Shown one piece after another: positions 54,153-62,792 of a DNA stretch of 64,000 nucleotides. The translations under genes were made by a program, and so were the position numbers. The notes beneath the pieces were generated by a model. It was not told the origin of the DNA. It saw only the letters and a program-made list of their open reading frames with translations, and ran no database searches. Numbering within the stretch: position 1 is the first letter of the stretch; every line of letters begins with the position of its first letter. Source of the DNA: Rhodospirillaceae bacterium (GTDB lineage Bacteria > Pseudomonadota > Alphaproteobacteria > Rhodospirillales > Rhodospirillaceae); contig JAPKDQ010000001.1 in NCBI GenBank assembly GCA_028822445.1, positions 620,001 to 684,000 on the forward strand, read 5' to 3'.

Positions 54153-55592
54153 ATGAATTTCCACTTGCCGCCTCCAAAAGAACATGGATTGGAGACGCCA
54201 GAAGCTCCTGTAGACGGGCACTTTGCAGGAAAGTTGTCTGAAGACTTGCTCTGGGAACTAAAGGGCTGGATCGTTTTGCCAGTTGCGGCACTGGCGATCG
54301 CAGGCCTAATGGCCGTTCTCATTGCACTTTTGCGGGTTCCAGGAGCCGAGGCAGTCTTGCCTTGGACAACGCAAACCTTCTTCGAGAAGGGGCTTATTGC
54401 CCATGTGACCTTTGCCTTCGTTATTTGGTACCTTGGTGTGCAAGGAGCGTTAACCGTAATGGCTAGCGCCGCCGCTGGCCCCATGTCGAAGGGTGCGGTA
54501 TTCATTGGGCGTCTTGGTTTGAGTGCGGCTGGTATGAGTTTCTTGCTAATTTTGGCCCCGGTACTTCTCAATTTGGGTGACGCCTCACCTAACAACTACA
54601 TCCCGGTACTCATACACCCTGTGTTTTTTGCGGGCCTTACGTTGCTCGCCGTCGGCCTTGCCCTGCCAGTTTTAAGACTGGTAATTCAGGTTTCTGCTCA
54701 GCGTTCATGCGAGCCCGTGGTGTTTGCTGTGGCCGCTTCGGGGATCATATTTCTTATCGCTTTGATTTGCCTAGCTGCCGCTTGGCTGACCATGCCGGCC
54801 GAAATACCGCCGAATGATGCAGCTGAACGTGTGTTCTGGGGTATGGGCCACGTAATGCAGTTTGCGAATACGTTGCTTCTCATGGTTGGCATCTATTTGC
54901 TGTCCAGAATGACCCTCGGTGAAACGCCCGTTTCTAGCCGGCTCTTTAAACTTGTAGCTGGTGCCATGGTTGCTGGTGCGGCGATCGGGCCCATGCTTTA
55001 CGTTAGTTTTCCGGCGGATGATCCGGCGCAAGTCACGGCGTTTACGGATTTATATTGGTATGTCTTACCAATACCGACCGGGGTTTTCTTACTAGGAACC
55101 ATCGGACTGTTCAGTCGCCGGGCTCTAGCGATTAGAAGTCAAACACCAGAGACCATTGGCCTTTGGGTGGCGCTGGTTTTATTTGGATTTGGTGGTCTAA
55201 TTGGTTTCTTTGAGAGCTCGGTCGATACTCGTACCCCTGCGCATTACCACGCTGAACTGATTGGGGTGACCTTGGTCTTTATGTGTTTGTATTTCGCAAT
55301 TTTCTTACCACTGCTTGATAAGCCAGTACCTGCGAAAAAATGGCGGATTGCTTCTTACGTGCTGCTTGGAACGGGGCAGTTTTTCCATTCTGCTGGCTTG
55401 TTCTCTGCCGGGCTGGACGGTGTTGCCCGAAAAGTCGCGGGCGTTGAGCAGGGCTTGGATAGCGCGACAAAGCTCTTATCTATGACACTCATGGGTCTTG
55501 GCGGACTCATTGCCGTGATTGGTGGCGTGATATTTGTCGTTTTGGCAATACGTTGCCTTTTAGTACAATCTTATAAAGAAGGGCCGGGTTAG
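54153..55592 (+). CDS. heme-copper oxidase subunit I-like membrane protein
   Basis: A 479-aa, roughly 12-helix protein distantly resembling oxidase subunit I of the cbb3/NOR kind. Candidate heme/metal His residues are in LIAHVTFAFVIWYLG, VLIHPVFFAGL, FWGMGHVMQFAN and TPAHYHAELIGVTLVF. The canonical HPEVY-type CuB site with cross-linked Tyr is absent. It has a soluble N-terminal lead (NFHLPPPKEHGLETPEAP). I use ATG 54153; the longer frame overlaps DUF420. It lies between DUF420 and ctaB, so is probably related to heme or oxidase assembly. Oxidase activity is not shown. Confidence 0.72.
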   Translation: MNFHLPPPKEHGLETPEAPVDGHFAGKLSEDLLWELKGWIVLPVAALAIAGLMAVLIALLRVPGAEAVLPWTTQTFFEKGLIAHVTFAFVIWYLGVQGALTVMASAAAGPMSKGAVFIGRLGLSAAGMSFLLILAPVLLNLGDASPNNYIPVLIHPVFFAGLTLLAVGLALPVLRLVIQVSAQRSCEPVVFAVAASGIIFLIALICLAAAWLTMPAEIPPNDAAERVFWGMGHVMQFANTLLLMVGIYLLSRMTLGETPVSSRLFKLVAGAMVAGAAIGPMLYVSFPADDPAQVTAFTDLYWYVLPIPTGVFLLGTIGLFSRRALAIRSQTPETIGLWVALVLFGFGGLIGFFESSVDTRTPAHYHAELIGVTLVFMCLYFAIFLPLLDKPVPAKKWRIASYVLLGTGQFFHSAGLFSAGLDGVARKVAGVEQGLDSATKLLSMTLMGLGGLIAVIGGVIFVVLAIRCLLVQSYKEGPG

Positions 55593-55640
55593 CTTGGGCA
55601 AGCCGTCGGTCCTGAGTAATCATTTGGTCTAAGGTTTATT

Positions 55641-56507
55641 ATGACTCTACGTCGCTACATTGAACTCTTAAAACTCCGTATTGGCGTCCTGCTGGCGATA
55701 ACTGCCATGGCAGGATACTTCGCTGTTGCCGAAACCGTGCAATGGGGGCCACTGCTGGCTGTTGTCGTCGCGATGCTGCTCTGTTCCTCCGGTTCGTCTG
55801 TATTCAATCATTTTTACGACCGTGACATCGATCGGAAAATGGAGAGGACACGCAATCGCCCTTTGGCTTCAGGTGCGATGGCGGATCCAAACGTTGCTCT
55901 CTGGCTTGCCGGCGGCCTGTTGGTCGCGGGCTGCGCCTTGGCCTTGTATGCGTTGAATTGGATTGTTGCTCTGCATCTTGCTCTCGGTGCTTTCACCTAC
56001 ATGGTTATCTATACGGTGTGGCTTAAGCGACGCCATTGGATGAATATTGTTATCGGCGGCGCTGCAGGGAGTTTTCCCGTTCTTGCGGGTGCAGCGGCGG
56101 CTGATCCAAGTGCATTTGCACTTCCTATGTTGATGGCCATTACGCTGTTCCTTTGGACGCCGTCCCACTTCTGGGCACTCGCGATGATGATCAAGGACGA
56201 TTACGAGAAAGCCGGCGTGCCGATGCTTCCTGTTCTTGTCGGTGATGCAAAGTGTGCGAAGTACATGATGGTCAATACGGTTCTGCTCGTCATATCTGCG
56301 GGCTTGCCGGTGGCTTTTGGTGAGCTTGGGCCGGTTTACCTTGTGATTAGTAGCCTGCTTGGTGTCCGGTTTCTTTGGCTCAATTGGCGGCTTGTTCTGG
56401 ATCCTTCAAAGGTGTTGGCCCGTAAGACCTTTTTCTTCTCAATGAGCTACCTGGCCTTTGTGTTTGTCGCGATTGTGCTCGACCGGAACCTACCTATCCA
56501 ATTTTAA
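55641..56507 (+). CDS. ctaB: heme O synthase (protoheme IX farnesyltransferase)
   Basis: A 288-aa UbiA-family enzyme that adds the farnesyl tail to heme B, making heme O for the aa3 oxidase. The two Asp-rich prenyl motifs are NHFYDRDIDRKMERTRNRPLASG and, later, MMIKDDYEKAGVPMLPVLVG. About eight to nine helices are seen. It is the last gene of the plus-strand oxidase set. Normally ctaB lies inside the cox operon; here it is in the divergent unit. Confidence 0.96.
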   Translation: MTLRRYIELLKLRIGVLLAITAMAGYFAVAETVQWGPLLAVVVAMLLCSSGSSVFNHFYDRDIDRKMERTRNRPLASGAMADPNVALWLAGGLLVAGCALALYALNWIVALHLALGAFTYMVIYTVWLKRRHWMNIVIGGAAGSFPVLAGAAAADPSAFALPMLMAITLFLWTPSHFWALAMMIKDDYEKAGVPMLPVLVGDAKCAKYMMVNTVLLVISAGLPVAFGELGPVYLVISSLLGVRFLWLNWRLVLDPSKVLARKTFFFSMSYLAFVFVAIVLDRNLPIQF

Positions 56508-56599
56508 CTTTGTTCAGTCGTTGAGTGAGTGTTTGAGAAAATGTCACACGGCCCCTATGTGAGGTCATGTGTAGGTATAGTTTTCCCGGAGGATTTCAA

Positions 56600-57136
56600 A
56601 TGCGTCTTTTTCAAGCATCTATTCTAGTGGCAACTTTATTTAGTGTGACGCCGTTAGTAGCGACTGAGATTGTTTGTGATGGCAATGAAGATAACCTCAG
56701 CACCTATCTTGAGATGACGCGTATTTTGTTTAATGAGCGGCAGAGCGAACGTGCTGCAGAATATTATGCAGACGAGTTTATAAGCCATAACGTTGATGGT
56801 GGTGGTCTTGGAACAGTCGTCCGTGATCCATCTCATATGAGTCGAATTTGGGAGCATTCGAAAGTCGCGTCACCTGATCGTCAGTTGATCAATGATTTGG
56901 TTATTTGCAGCGGCGACTTAGTAGTCGCTCGGGTTACCATGAAGGGAACGCGCGTGACCGGTGAAATGGAAGGGAACCCCCCCAACGGTCGCCGCTATGA
57001 AACATCAGCGACAGATACCTATAGGTTTAAGTTTGGCAAGGTCATCGAACGTTGGGGAAACAACGATAGTATCGCAATGATTCGTCAGCTTGGTTTGAAG
57101 GTAGACCTCTCTATGACCCCACTTGCAACGGAATAA
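56600..57136 (+). CDS. exported SnoaL-like protein
   Basis: A 178-aa protein with a signal peptide (LFQASILVATLFSVTPLVAT) and a SnoaL/NTF2-like fold: EYYADEFISHNVDGGGLGTV, SGDLVVARVTMKGT and the YETSATDTYRFKFGKVIERW end. Such folds often bind small substrates; no enzyme role is claimed. The ATG at 56600 has GGAGG upstream; the earlier ATG at 56567 is unlikely. Seemingly a single gene. Confidence 0.8.
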   Translation: MRLFQASILVATLFSVTPLVATEIVCDGNEDNLSTYLEMTRILFNERQSERAAEYYADEFISHNVDGGGLGTVVRDPSHMSRIWEHSKVASPDRQLINDLVICSGDLVVARVTMKGTRVTGEMEGNPPNGRRYETSATDTYRFKFGKVIERWGNNDSIAMIRQLGLKVDLSMTPLATE

Positions 57137-57172
57137 TAGAACCATTTCAATCACTAATCTTTTGTCCAAGAT

Positions 57173-58687
57173 ATGAACCAAGTTTTTAAGGTGGCGCCGT
57201 TCTTATTTGCGCTGCTTATCTGCTCCCTTACACCAGCCTCCGCGCAGGACCAGACGTTGCGGATGCCCGTCATCTCACACCCCCCATCATTGGGTAACCC
57301 ATTCATGGCGAACGGTTTACCTAGTGCATTGATGTGGTTCGCCTTATTCGACCCCTTGGTGCGCACGAACGAGCGCGGTGAACTTGAGCCAGCCCTAGCA
57401 GTGTCATGGGAGGCGATTAGTTCGACGCGGTGGCGGTTCAAGTTGCGTGATGGTGTTGCATTTTCTAATGGAGAAATTTTTGATGCAAATGCAGCTGTAG
57501 CAGTGCTGAGATGGCTTGGTAGCGAAGATGGTAAAAGCCAGTTGGTCGCTTCCGAGGTTCAAGGAATTTCTTCCGTTGAGGTGGTCGATCGCCTGACATT
57601 GGATATTATAACGCGTGTTCCAGATGCCATTTTGCCCAAGCGCTTAACGGCGGTGTTGATGGTCGCGCCCGACGCCTGGTCTGTTCTTGGTAAAGATGCG
57701 TTTGCACTCACGCCGTCGGGTACCGGCCCGTTTTATTTGACCGATTGGAACAAAGGCGGAGCTGCAGAAGTTGTTGCCTTCGCGCAATCTTGGCGCGCGC
57801 CAAAGATCGACCGGATTCTGTTCTATCAAATTCCAGAAGAGACAGCGTTGATACAAGCGCTGCAGTCGCAGCAAGTTGACCTGACCACGACGCTATCGCC
57901 AGACGCGGCGAGTGATTTAGAGACAATGGGATTTCAGACGCTGGTGACACCGACGGCGCAAGTTTTGGCGTTTGCGTTCAATATCTCTGCAACAAAGATT
58001 GAGGCACTCCGTGATGTAAGAGTAAGAACTGCTCTTAACCTAGCGGTGAACCGGGTCGCTATATCGAACATAGCCCTTCGTGGGACCCAACAACCGGCGG
58101 GCCAACCTGGCACGCCTTTGACGTTTGGCTATGACCCGGGCTTGGATGCTTTTTCTCATGATGTCGCCCGGGCAAAGAAGCTTCTTGAAGAGGCTGGTTA
58201 TCCAGATGGCTTTAAAATCACCGCTGAAGCGGTTGTCGCAGGAAACGCCGACGCGAGCCTGGTCTATCAACTCGTTCAACAAGGCTTGCGCGATATCGGC
58301 GTGGAGATGGAACTCCGCAGCGTCGTGTTTTCTGACTGGATACGGAAATACACCACCGGCACTTTTGAGTCAGACCTATTCAGTCTCGCCTGGAACAGCG
58401 AGCCTTATTACGATGTGGTAAGGCCGATGGAATATTATTCCTGTGCCAAGCCCGTGCCTTTTTTCTGCCATGAGCCCTTAATGCCATTGTTAGATCAAAC
58501 AGGAATTGTATTCGATGAAGAAGAACGTCGTGGTCGGTTGCAGGCTTTGTCTCGCGCATACAGGGAGCAAGTACCGGCCATCTTCATATTAGAGGTTAGC
58601 GAAATTGCAGTAATTGCCGATTATGTTCTGAACTATCGTGTTAGGACGCGTGTTCCGGTATATGAAGAACTTGAATTAGAGCGATAG
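57173..58687 (+). CDS. ABC transporter substrate-binding protein (SBP_5), orphan
   Basis: A 504-aa periplasmic SBP_5 protein. The signal peptide (VAPFLFALLICSLTPASAQD) leads to LRMPVISHPPSLGNPFMANG, then VAFSNGEIFDANAAVAVLRW, GTGPFYLTDWNKGG and DVRVRTALNLAVNRVAI. It is clearly a paralogue of the protein at 37294-38805. No permease gene is beside it. The ligand is unknown. Confidence 0.88.
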   Translation: MNQVFKVAPFLFALLICSLTPASAQDQTLRMPVISHPPSLGNPFMANGLPSALMWFALFDPLVRTNERGELEPALAVSWEAISSTRWRFKLRDGVAFSNGEIFDANAAVAVLRWLGSEDGKSQLVASEVQGISSVEVVDRLTLDIITRVPDAILPKRLTAVLMVAPDAWSVLGKDAFALTPSGTGPFYLTDWNKGGAAEVVAFAQSWRAPKIDRILFYQIPEETALIQALQSQQVDLTTTLSPDAASDLETMGFQTLVTPTAQVLAFAFNISATKIEALRDVRVRTALNLAVNRVAISNIALRGTQQPAGQPGTPLTFGYDPGLDAFSHDVARAKKLLEEAGYPDGFKITAEAVVAGNADASLVYQLVQQGLRDIGVEMELRSVVFSDWIRKYTTGTFESDLFSLAWNSEPYYDVVRPMEYYSCAKPVPFFCHEPLMPLLDQTGIVFDEEERRGRLQALSRAYREQVPAIFILEVSEIAVIADYVLNYRVRTRVPVYEELELER

Positions 58688-58788
58688 GGAAGCGGATCAC
58701 AGATTCGTTAGAAGTGCGTCCCACTGGGTTTCTTGAAAGGTAAAGGAACTACAGTAGTAAAACGATCATTGAGGGTATCTGTCCGACC

Positions 58789-59622
58789 ATGCTGATGACT
58801 GAGAAGAAACTACCGACCCGAGCCTGGCTAACCCTAGCGTGGATCACGCTAGTCTTAGGGCTTGTTTGGCTCTCCAGTGTACCTGAAGCGCTATCGCAAA
58901 CACCGCCAGATTCCATTGGGCCGAAGCGTGAAAGCATTGGTTTGGTGGAAGTTCCTGTCTTTAAACCTCAACAGCGTTCACGCGCAGACCCGTTGGCGCT
59001 CTATCCGGATGGTTTGCGTTTCGATGTGTATCGCAAAGGGGCGCGTGTTGGACGCCATACTGTTGAATTCAAGAAAGACGGCGATAGTTTGAAAGTTAAA
59101 AGTCATTTAAAGCTCAAGGTTAAAGTGCTGTTTGTGACAGTATACAAGTACGAGTTTCATTCTGTGGGTGTATGGCAAGACGGAGAATTTCAGTCGGTTA
59201 AAGCGAAAATCAATGACAATGGAAAAGAACAAACTGTAGACGGGTCTGTCGACGCTTCAGGGCGATTCTTTTCAAAGGGTTACAAGGGTGAGTTTGTTTC
59301 TGAATCATGGGTGTATCCGACGAACCATTGGAACGTAGGCGCCGTGGACTCCGATGTTGTACTCGACACCTTAAATGGAAAGTTGAGCAAAGTGAAAATT
59401 CTGCAGCAGGGTATTGAGTCCATCGAGACACGCAAAAATGGTGTCATCGAGGCCGAGCGGTTTGAGTATACAGGCGAACTCAAAAACGTTCTGGTTTGGT
59501 ATGATCGTGATGGCCGATGGGTCGGTATGAAATTCACAACTAATAAAGGCGAAACCCTTACCTACGTTTGCCGAGAGTGCGGGTTATCCGACGCTCAGGG
59601 TCAAATCTTGGATGCGGTATAA
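58789..59622 (+). CDS. exported DUF6134-like protein
   Basis: A 277-aa protein. After an N-terminal hydrophobic segment (LTLAWITLVLGLVWLSSVPEAL) comes a beta-rich domain beginning LRFDVYRKGARVGRHTVEFK, with KVKVLFVTVYKYEFHSVGVW and DGEFQSVKAKINDNG. This looks like the DUF6134 family, of unknown function. It ends with YVCREC. Its stop overlaps the SDR start (TAATG), so the two are translated together. Confidence 0.7.
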   Translation: MLMTEKKLPTRAWLTLAWITLVLGLVWLSSVPEALSQTPPDSIGPKRESIGLVEVPVFKPQQRSRADPLALYPDGLRFDVYRKGARVGRHTVEFKKDGDSLKVKSHLKLKVKVLFVTVYKYEFHSVGVWQDGEFQSVKAKINDNGKEQTVDGSVDASGRFFSKGYKGEFVSESWVYPTNHWNVGAVDSDVVLDTLNGKLSKVKILQQGIESIETRKNGVIEAERFEYTGELKNVLVWYDRDGRWVGMKFTTNKGETLTYVCRECGLSDAQGQILDAV

Positions 59623-60383
59623 TGGCAGGTGTCCTTTGGATCACTGGTGCTGGCAAGGGGATCGGCAAGGCTGTCGCACTTGAGTACGCGACACACGGAT
59701 GGACGGTTGCTGTCAGTGCAAGGACGGCTTCTGATCTTGATGCCGTGGCCTCTCAAGCAAGTGCTGCTGGATTAGAGGGGAAAGTTATTTCGTACCCTCT
59801 TGATGTTACTAGCCATGATTCTGTTAAAGCCACGTTCAAGACGATTGAGGCCGAACAGGGTTCGGTAGACCAAATTATATTTAATGCGGGTACGCATTCC
59901 CCAACCCCGCTGGGCGAGTTCTCGGTTGCGCCGTTTCGAACCCTGATGGAAGTGAACTACATGGGGTCTGTGAATGGTTTAGATGCGGTGCTCCCCACGT
60001 TTATTGACAGAAGAACAGGGCACGTTGCAATCGTGGCATCCGTAGCTGGATATAGTGGTTTGCCGGACGCCGCAGGGTATGGCGCGACTAAAGCTGCCCT
60101 TATTAATATGTGTGAATCTCTCAAGACGCAGCTTGATGGATTGGGTGTCACCATATCTGTGATCAATCCAGGTTTTGTTCGGACACCTCTTACGGATCAG
60201 AATAATTTCCCCATGCCATTCCTGATGGAACCTGAGGATGCTGCGAAAGCGGTGTTTGTGGGTATGGCACGAAAGAAATTCGAAATAGCTTTTCCAACCC
60301 CGTTCGTGCTGATCTTGAAGTTCCTAAGGATATTGCCCTACTGGCTTTATTTCCCTCTCGTTAAGAAAATGACGAAGGTATAG
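59622..60383 (+). CDS. short-chain dehydrogenase/reductase
   Basis: A 253-aa SDR. The cofactor motif is TGAGKGIG (8-15), and the catalytic triad is S140, Y153 and K157 in IVASVAGYSG...GYGATKAAL. A hydrophobic C-terminal tail (FVLILKFLRILPYWLYFPLV) suggests membrane association. It overlaps DUF6134 by one base and is followed 6 nt later by the SnoaL gene. The SDR-SnoaL pair converges on the Cfa operon, as in lipid-modification neighbourhoods. Confidence 0.9.
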   Translation: MAGVLWITGAGKGIGKAVALEYATHGWTVAVSARTASDLDAVASQASAAGLEGKVISYPLDVTSHDSVKATFKTIEAEQGSVDQIIFNAGTHSPTPLGEFSVAPFRTLMEVNYMGSVNGLDAVLPTFIDRRTGHVAIVASVAGYSGLPDAAGYGATKAALINMCESLKTQLDGLGVTISVINPGFVRTPLTDQNNFPMPFLMEPEDAAKAVFVGMARKKFEIAFPTPFVLILKFLRILPYWLYFPLVKKMTKV

Positions 60384-60389
60384 ACGGCC

Positions 60390-60842
60390 ATGGACTCACC
60401 CGTAGTTTTTAGACCAGAGCACCCTGCGGCGGCATATGTTCGTTTTTATGAGGCGTTGTCACCAAGCACGATTGCCGATTTAAAGTTGGTAGCGCATAAC
60501 GATATCAGGTTCAAAGATCCATTCAATGATGTGACTGGTATAGACGCTTACACGTCTTTGCTTGGGCACATGTTCTATGCTGCCCCAGACATAAAGTTTA
60601 ATGTTTTAAACTGCGCTTATGACGGTGACGTTTGTTTCTTGCAGTGGATTAGCACGGGAACGGTTAAGGCGCTTGGAAAGGCCCCCTGGAACGTAAGTGG
60701 TGTGACTGAGATACGCTTTGCTGAGGACGGAAAAGTAATCTCTCACATCGATCATTGGGATGCTGCAGCTCAGTTTTATGAGCGCATTCCGGTGGTTGGT
60801 TGGATATTGAGATTTATTCGCCGCCGCGTTTCTGTAGATTAA
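60390..60842 (+). CDS. SnoaL/NTF2-like domain protein
   Basis: A 150-aa protein of the NTF2-like fold: YVRFYEALSPSTIADLKLVA, then DIRFKDPFNDVTGIDAYTSL, GDVCFLQWISTGTVK and ISHIDHWDAAAQFYERIP. It lies 6 nt downstream of the SDR. Genes of this kind are found beside cfa in other proteobacteria. Its 3' end overlaps DUF3833 by 29 nt, in convergent orientation. Confidence 0.87.
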   Translation: MDSPVVFRPEHPAAAYVRFYEALSPSTIADLKLVAHNDIRFKDPFNDVTGIDAYTSLLGHMFYAAPDIKFNVLNCAYDGDVCFLQWISTGTVKALGKAPWNVSGVTEIRFAEDGKVISHIDHWDAAAQFYERIPVVGWILRFIRRRVSVD

Positions 60843-61395
60843 CGGAAGTTGCATCACTGTCATTCTTAATACGTGCGAATGAAATCGTTACGACGCCAAG
60901 TTCAAAGCCCCATTTTGATATAGATGCACGGTTCAATAAAACCCCGCCCGGCTGTAAGAACATCCAGTCGTCGAATTTTACACGCCATGATCCGTCACCA
61001 ACTTTGAGATTCATGTCGTAGGTCCAATTCAAGGCATTGCCGTTGGTTTTTCCAGAAGCCGTCCCTATGATGTCCCCTGCCGTCCCAGAATAGGTGTTCT
61101 GGTCAATTTTTTTAATGGTCCAAACGCGACGGTCTTTTTCGCCATCTGCGTAATTAAATTTTTCGTCGAGGGTTAGTGTTGTCCCGTCCCACGTTCCGGT
61201 TATGTCGACAACGAACTCACGTTTCAAGTTCCCGAACCTGTCGTGGAACATCCCCGATGCTACCGTCTTGCCTTCGAAGTAATCTTCTAGAACGAAGCGC
61301 GGTTTTTTTCCGGAAAAATCTTCTACTTTCATAGGTCCACTGCATCCTGTCAGTACATAAACTAAAACGCTACACAGCAGGGCGGTACGTAACAT
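60814..61395 (-). CDS. DUF3833 family lipoprotein
   Basis: A 193-aa predicted lipoprotein with a lipobox LTGC near residue 18. The DUF3833 core is present: PRFVLEDYFEGKTVASGMFHDRFGN, FVVDITGTWDGTTLTLDEKFNYADG and GKTNGNALNWTYDMNL. A GGAGG lies before the ATG. Family members accompany cfa genes. It is 9 nt downstream of the MFS transporter gene, so belongs to the same transcript. Confidence 0.87.
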   Translation of the reverse strand: MLRTALLCSVLVYVLTGCSGPMKVEDFSGKKPRFVLEDYFEGKTVASGMFHDRFGNLKREFVVDITGTWDGTTLTLDEKFNYADGEKDRRVWTIKKIDQNTYSGTAGDIIGTASGKTNGNALNWTYDMNLKVGDGSWRVKFDDWMFLQPGGVLLNRASISKWGFELGVVTISFARIKNDSDATSVNLQKRGGE

Positions 61396-61404
61396 TTCTG
61401 CCTC

Positions 61405-62757
61405 CTATGTCGGCTGGCGGTAACGACGCTCTAGGCGTCTTCTAATAAGTTCCTGTCGCTCTCGCGTGATTGGGAAAGTCCATATTAACGCAATTGCTAC
61501 AATCTTCAGTACGACCGGAACCCAAGCATAGATCACCGAGAGTGACCACAACGTGGATAGGCTATTCTCGCTGTCTGTCGTGAATCCCAAGAGTTCTAGC
61601 GCGGGGAAGGTAATACCAACAGCCAGCGCTAGAGCCATTTTGGTCGACATACTCCAAAGGGCGAAGAATAAACCGGCACGAGCTTTACCGCTGCGTAGGC
61701 GGTCGAAGTCGATGACGTCGGCCTGCAGGGCAGGCGGAAGAGAAAGGTCGGCACCTAGGCCTGTTCCAGTGACGATGCAGATAGCGGTGAAGATGGCTAA
61801 GTCGCCGGGTGAAAGAAATGGGACACATGCGAATGCAAGGCAGGTCAGAACCATAGCCCAGCACCAAGCTCTATGCTTGCCGATACGGTTGCTGACTTTG
61901 AGCCACACTGGGATCGATAGAACGCCGCTTAGGAAGTAGGCCAAGATTAAAATGCTTCGTTGTCCAGCGTCTGCCCCTAGCCCATATTCCAAATAGAGGA
62001 GAAATAGAGCGGCTGGAATACCGTTGGCCATACCGTTAATAAACCAGGCGGACAGCAACCTAACGAAAGGTTTATTGCTGCTAATAATTGCTAGAGCGTG
62101 TTTCGTGGACGCCCATGTCATGCGCTGTTGAGGCGCTTGCCTTCCGCTAATGTCGGGCTCTGGCAACCACAAAAGCATTATGGCGATCGCAGGGGCTCCA
62201 ACAATGATCGCAAGCCAAGAGACCGCCGAGAGCCCCTCTGCTTCCGTCCAACCTATGCTCGCGGTTAAAGCAGGAATTGCTCCAGCAGCAAGGATTCCTA
62301 TTAGAGTTAGGCCTTCTCTTGCTCCTGTTATTTTAGACCTTTGATCATAATCGTCACTAAGCTCTGCGCCCCATGCGGTGTAAGGAACAGCGATGAGCGT
62401 CCAGCCGATGTACAACATGATCGCCCAGACAAAAAGATATGGAGCGTTGACGTCAATCGGCGGTTGAAACAAGCGGACTAATGCAAAGCCTGCCAGCAAT
62501 GCACCAAAGAAGATCCACGGCTTGCGATGGCCCCACCGTGTCTTGTGACGGTCACTTAGAACGCCGACAATTGGGTCAGAAATCACATCTATGATTCTGG
62601 CGCCAAGCAGGATCAAACCTGCTGTAGCTAGCCCTAAGCTTTCTGCATATAGAGCGGGGAGGTAAACAAACGCAGGAATGGTTGGCATCGCCAGTGCGAA
62701 AGCTGGGATGCTATACGCTGCAAGTCGGCGTGCTGTTATCTTAGAGGCAGACGCCAT
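61405..62757 (-). CDS. MFS transporter, GPH-like
   Basis: A 450-aa inner-membrane transporter of the major facilitator superfamily with about 12 helices. The conserved loop between helices 2 and 3 reads DPIVGVLSDRHKTRWGHRKPW, typical of the glycoside-pentoside-hexuronide group. I use ATG 62757, with GGAAAG upstream; the longer frame reaches into cfa. Substrate unknown; beside cfa and DUF3833 a lipid or envelope role is an inference. It starts 35 nt after the cfa stop. Confidence 0.87.
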   Translation of the reverse strand: MASASKITARRLAAYSIPAFALAMPTIPAFVYLPALYAESLGLATAGLILLGARIIDVISDPIVGVLSDRHKTRWGHRKPWIFFGALLAGFALVRLFQPPIDVNAPYLFVWAIMLYIGWTLIAVPYTAWGAELSDDYDQRSKITGAREGLTLIGILAAGAIPALTASIGWTEAEGLSAVSWLAIIVGAPAIAIMLLWLPEPDISGRQAPQQRMTWASTKHALAIISSNKPFVRLLSAWFINGMANGIPAALFLLYLEYGLGADAGQRSILILAYFLSGVLSIPVWLKVSNRIGKHRAWCWAMVLTCLAFACVPFLSPGDLAIFTAICIVTGTGLGADLSLPPALQADVIDFDRLRSGKARAGLFFALWSMSTKMALALAVGITFPALELLGFTTDSENSLSTLWSLSVIYAWVPVVLKIVAIALIWTFPITRERQELIRRRLERRYRQPT

Positions 62758-62792
62758 GTTTAACTTTCCAGATTGTAGTTGCTTTCTGCCCT

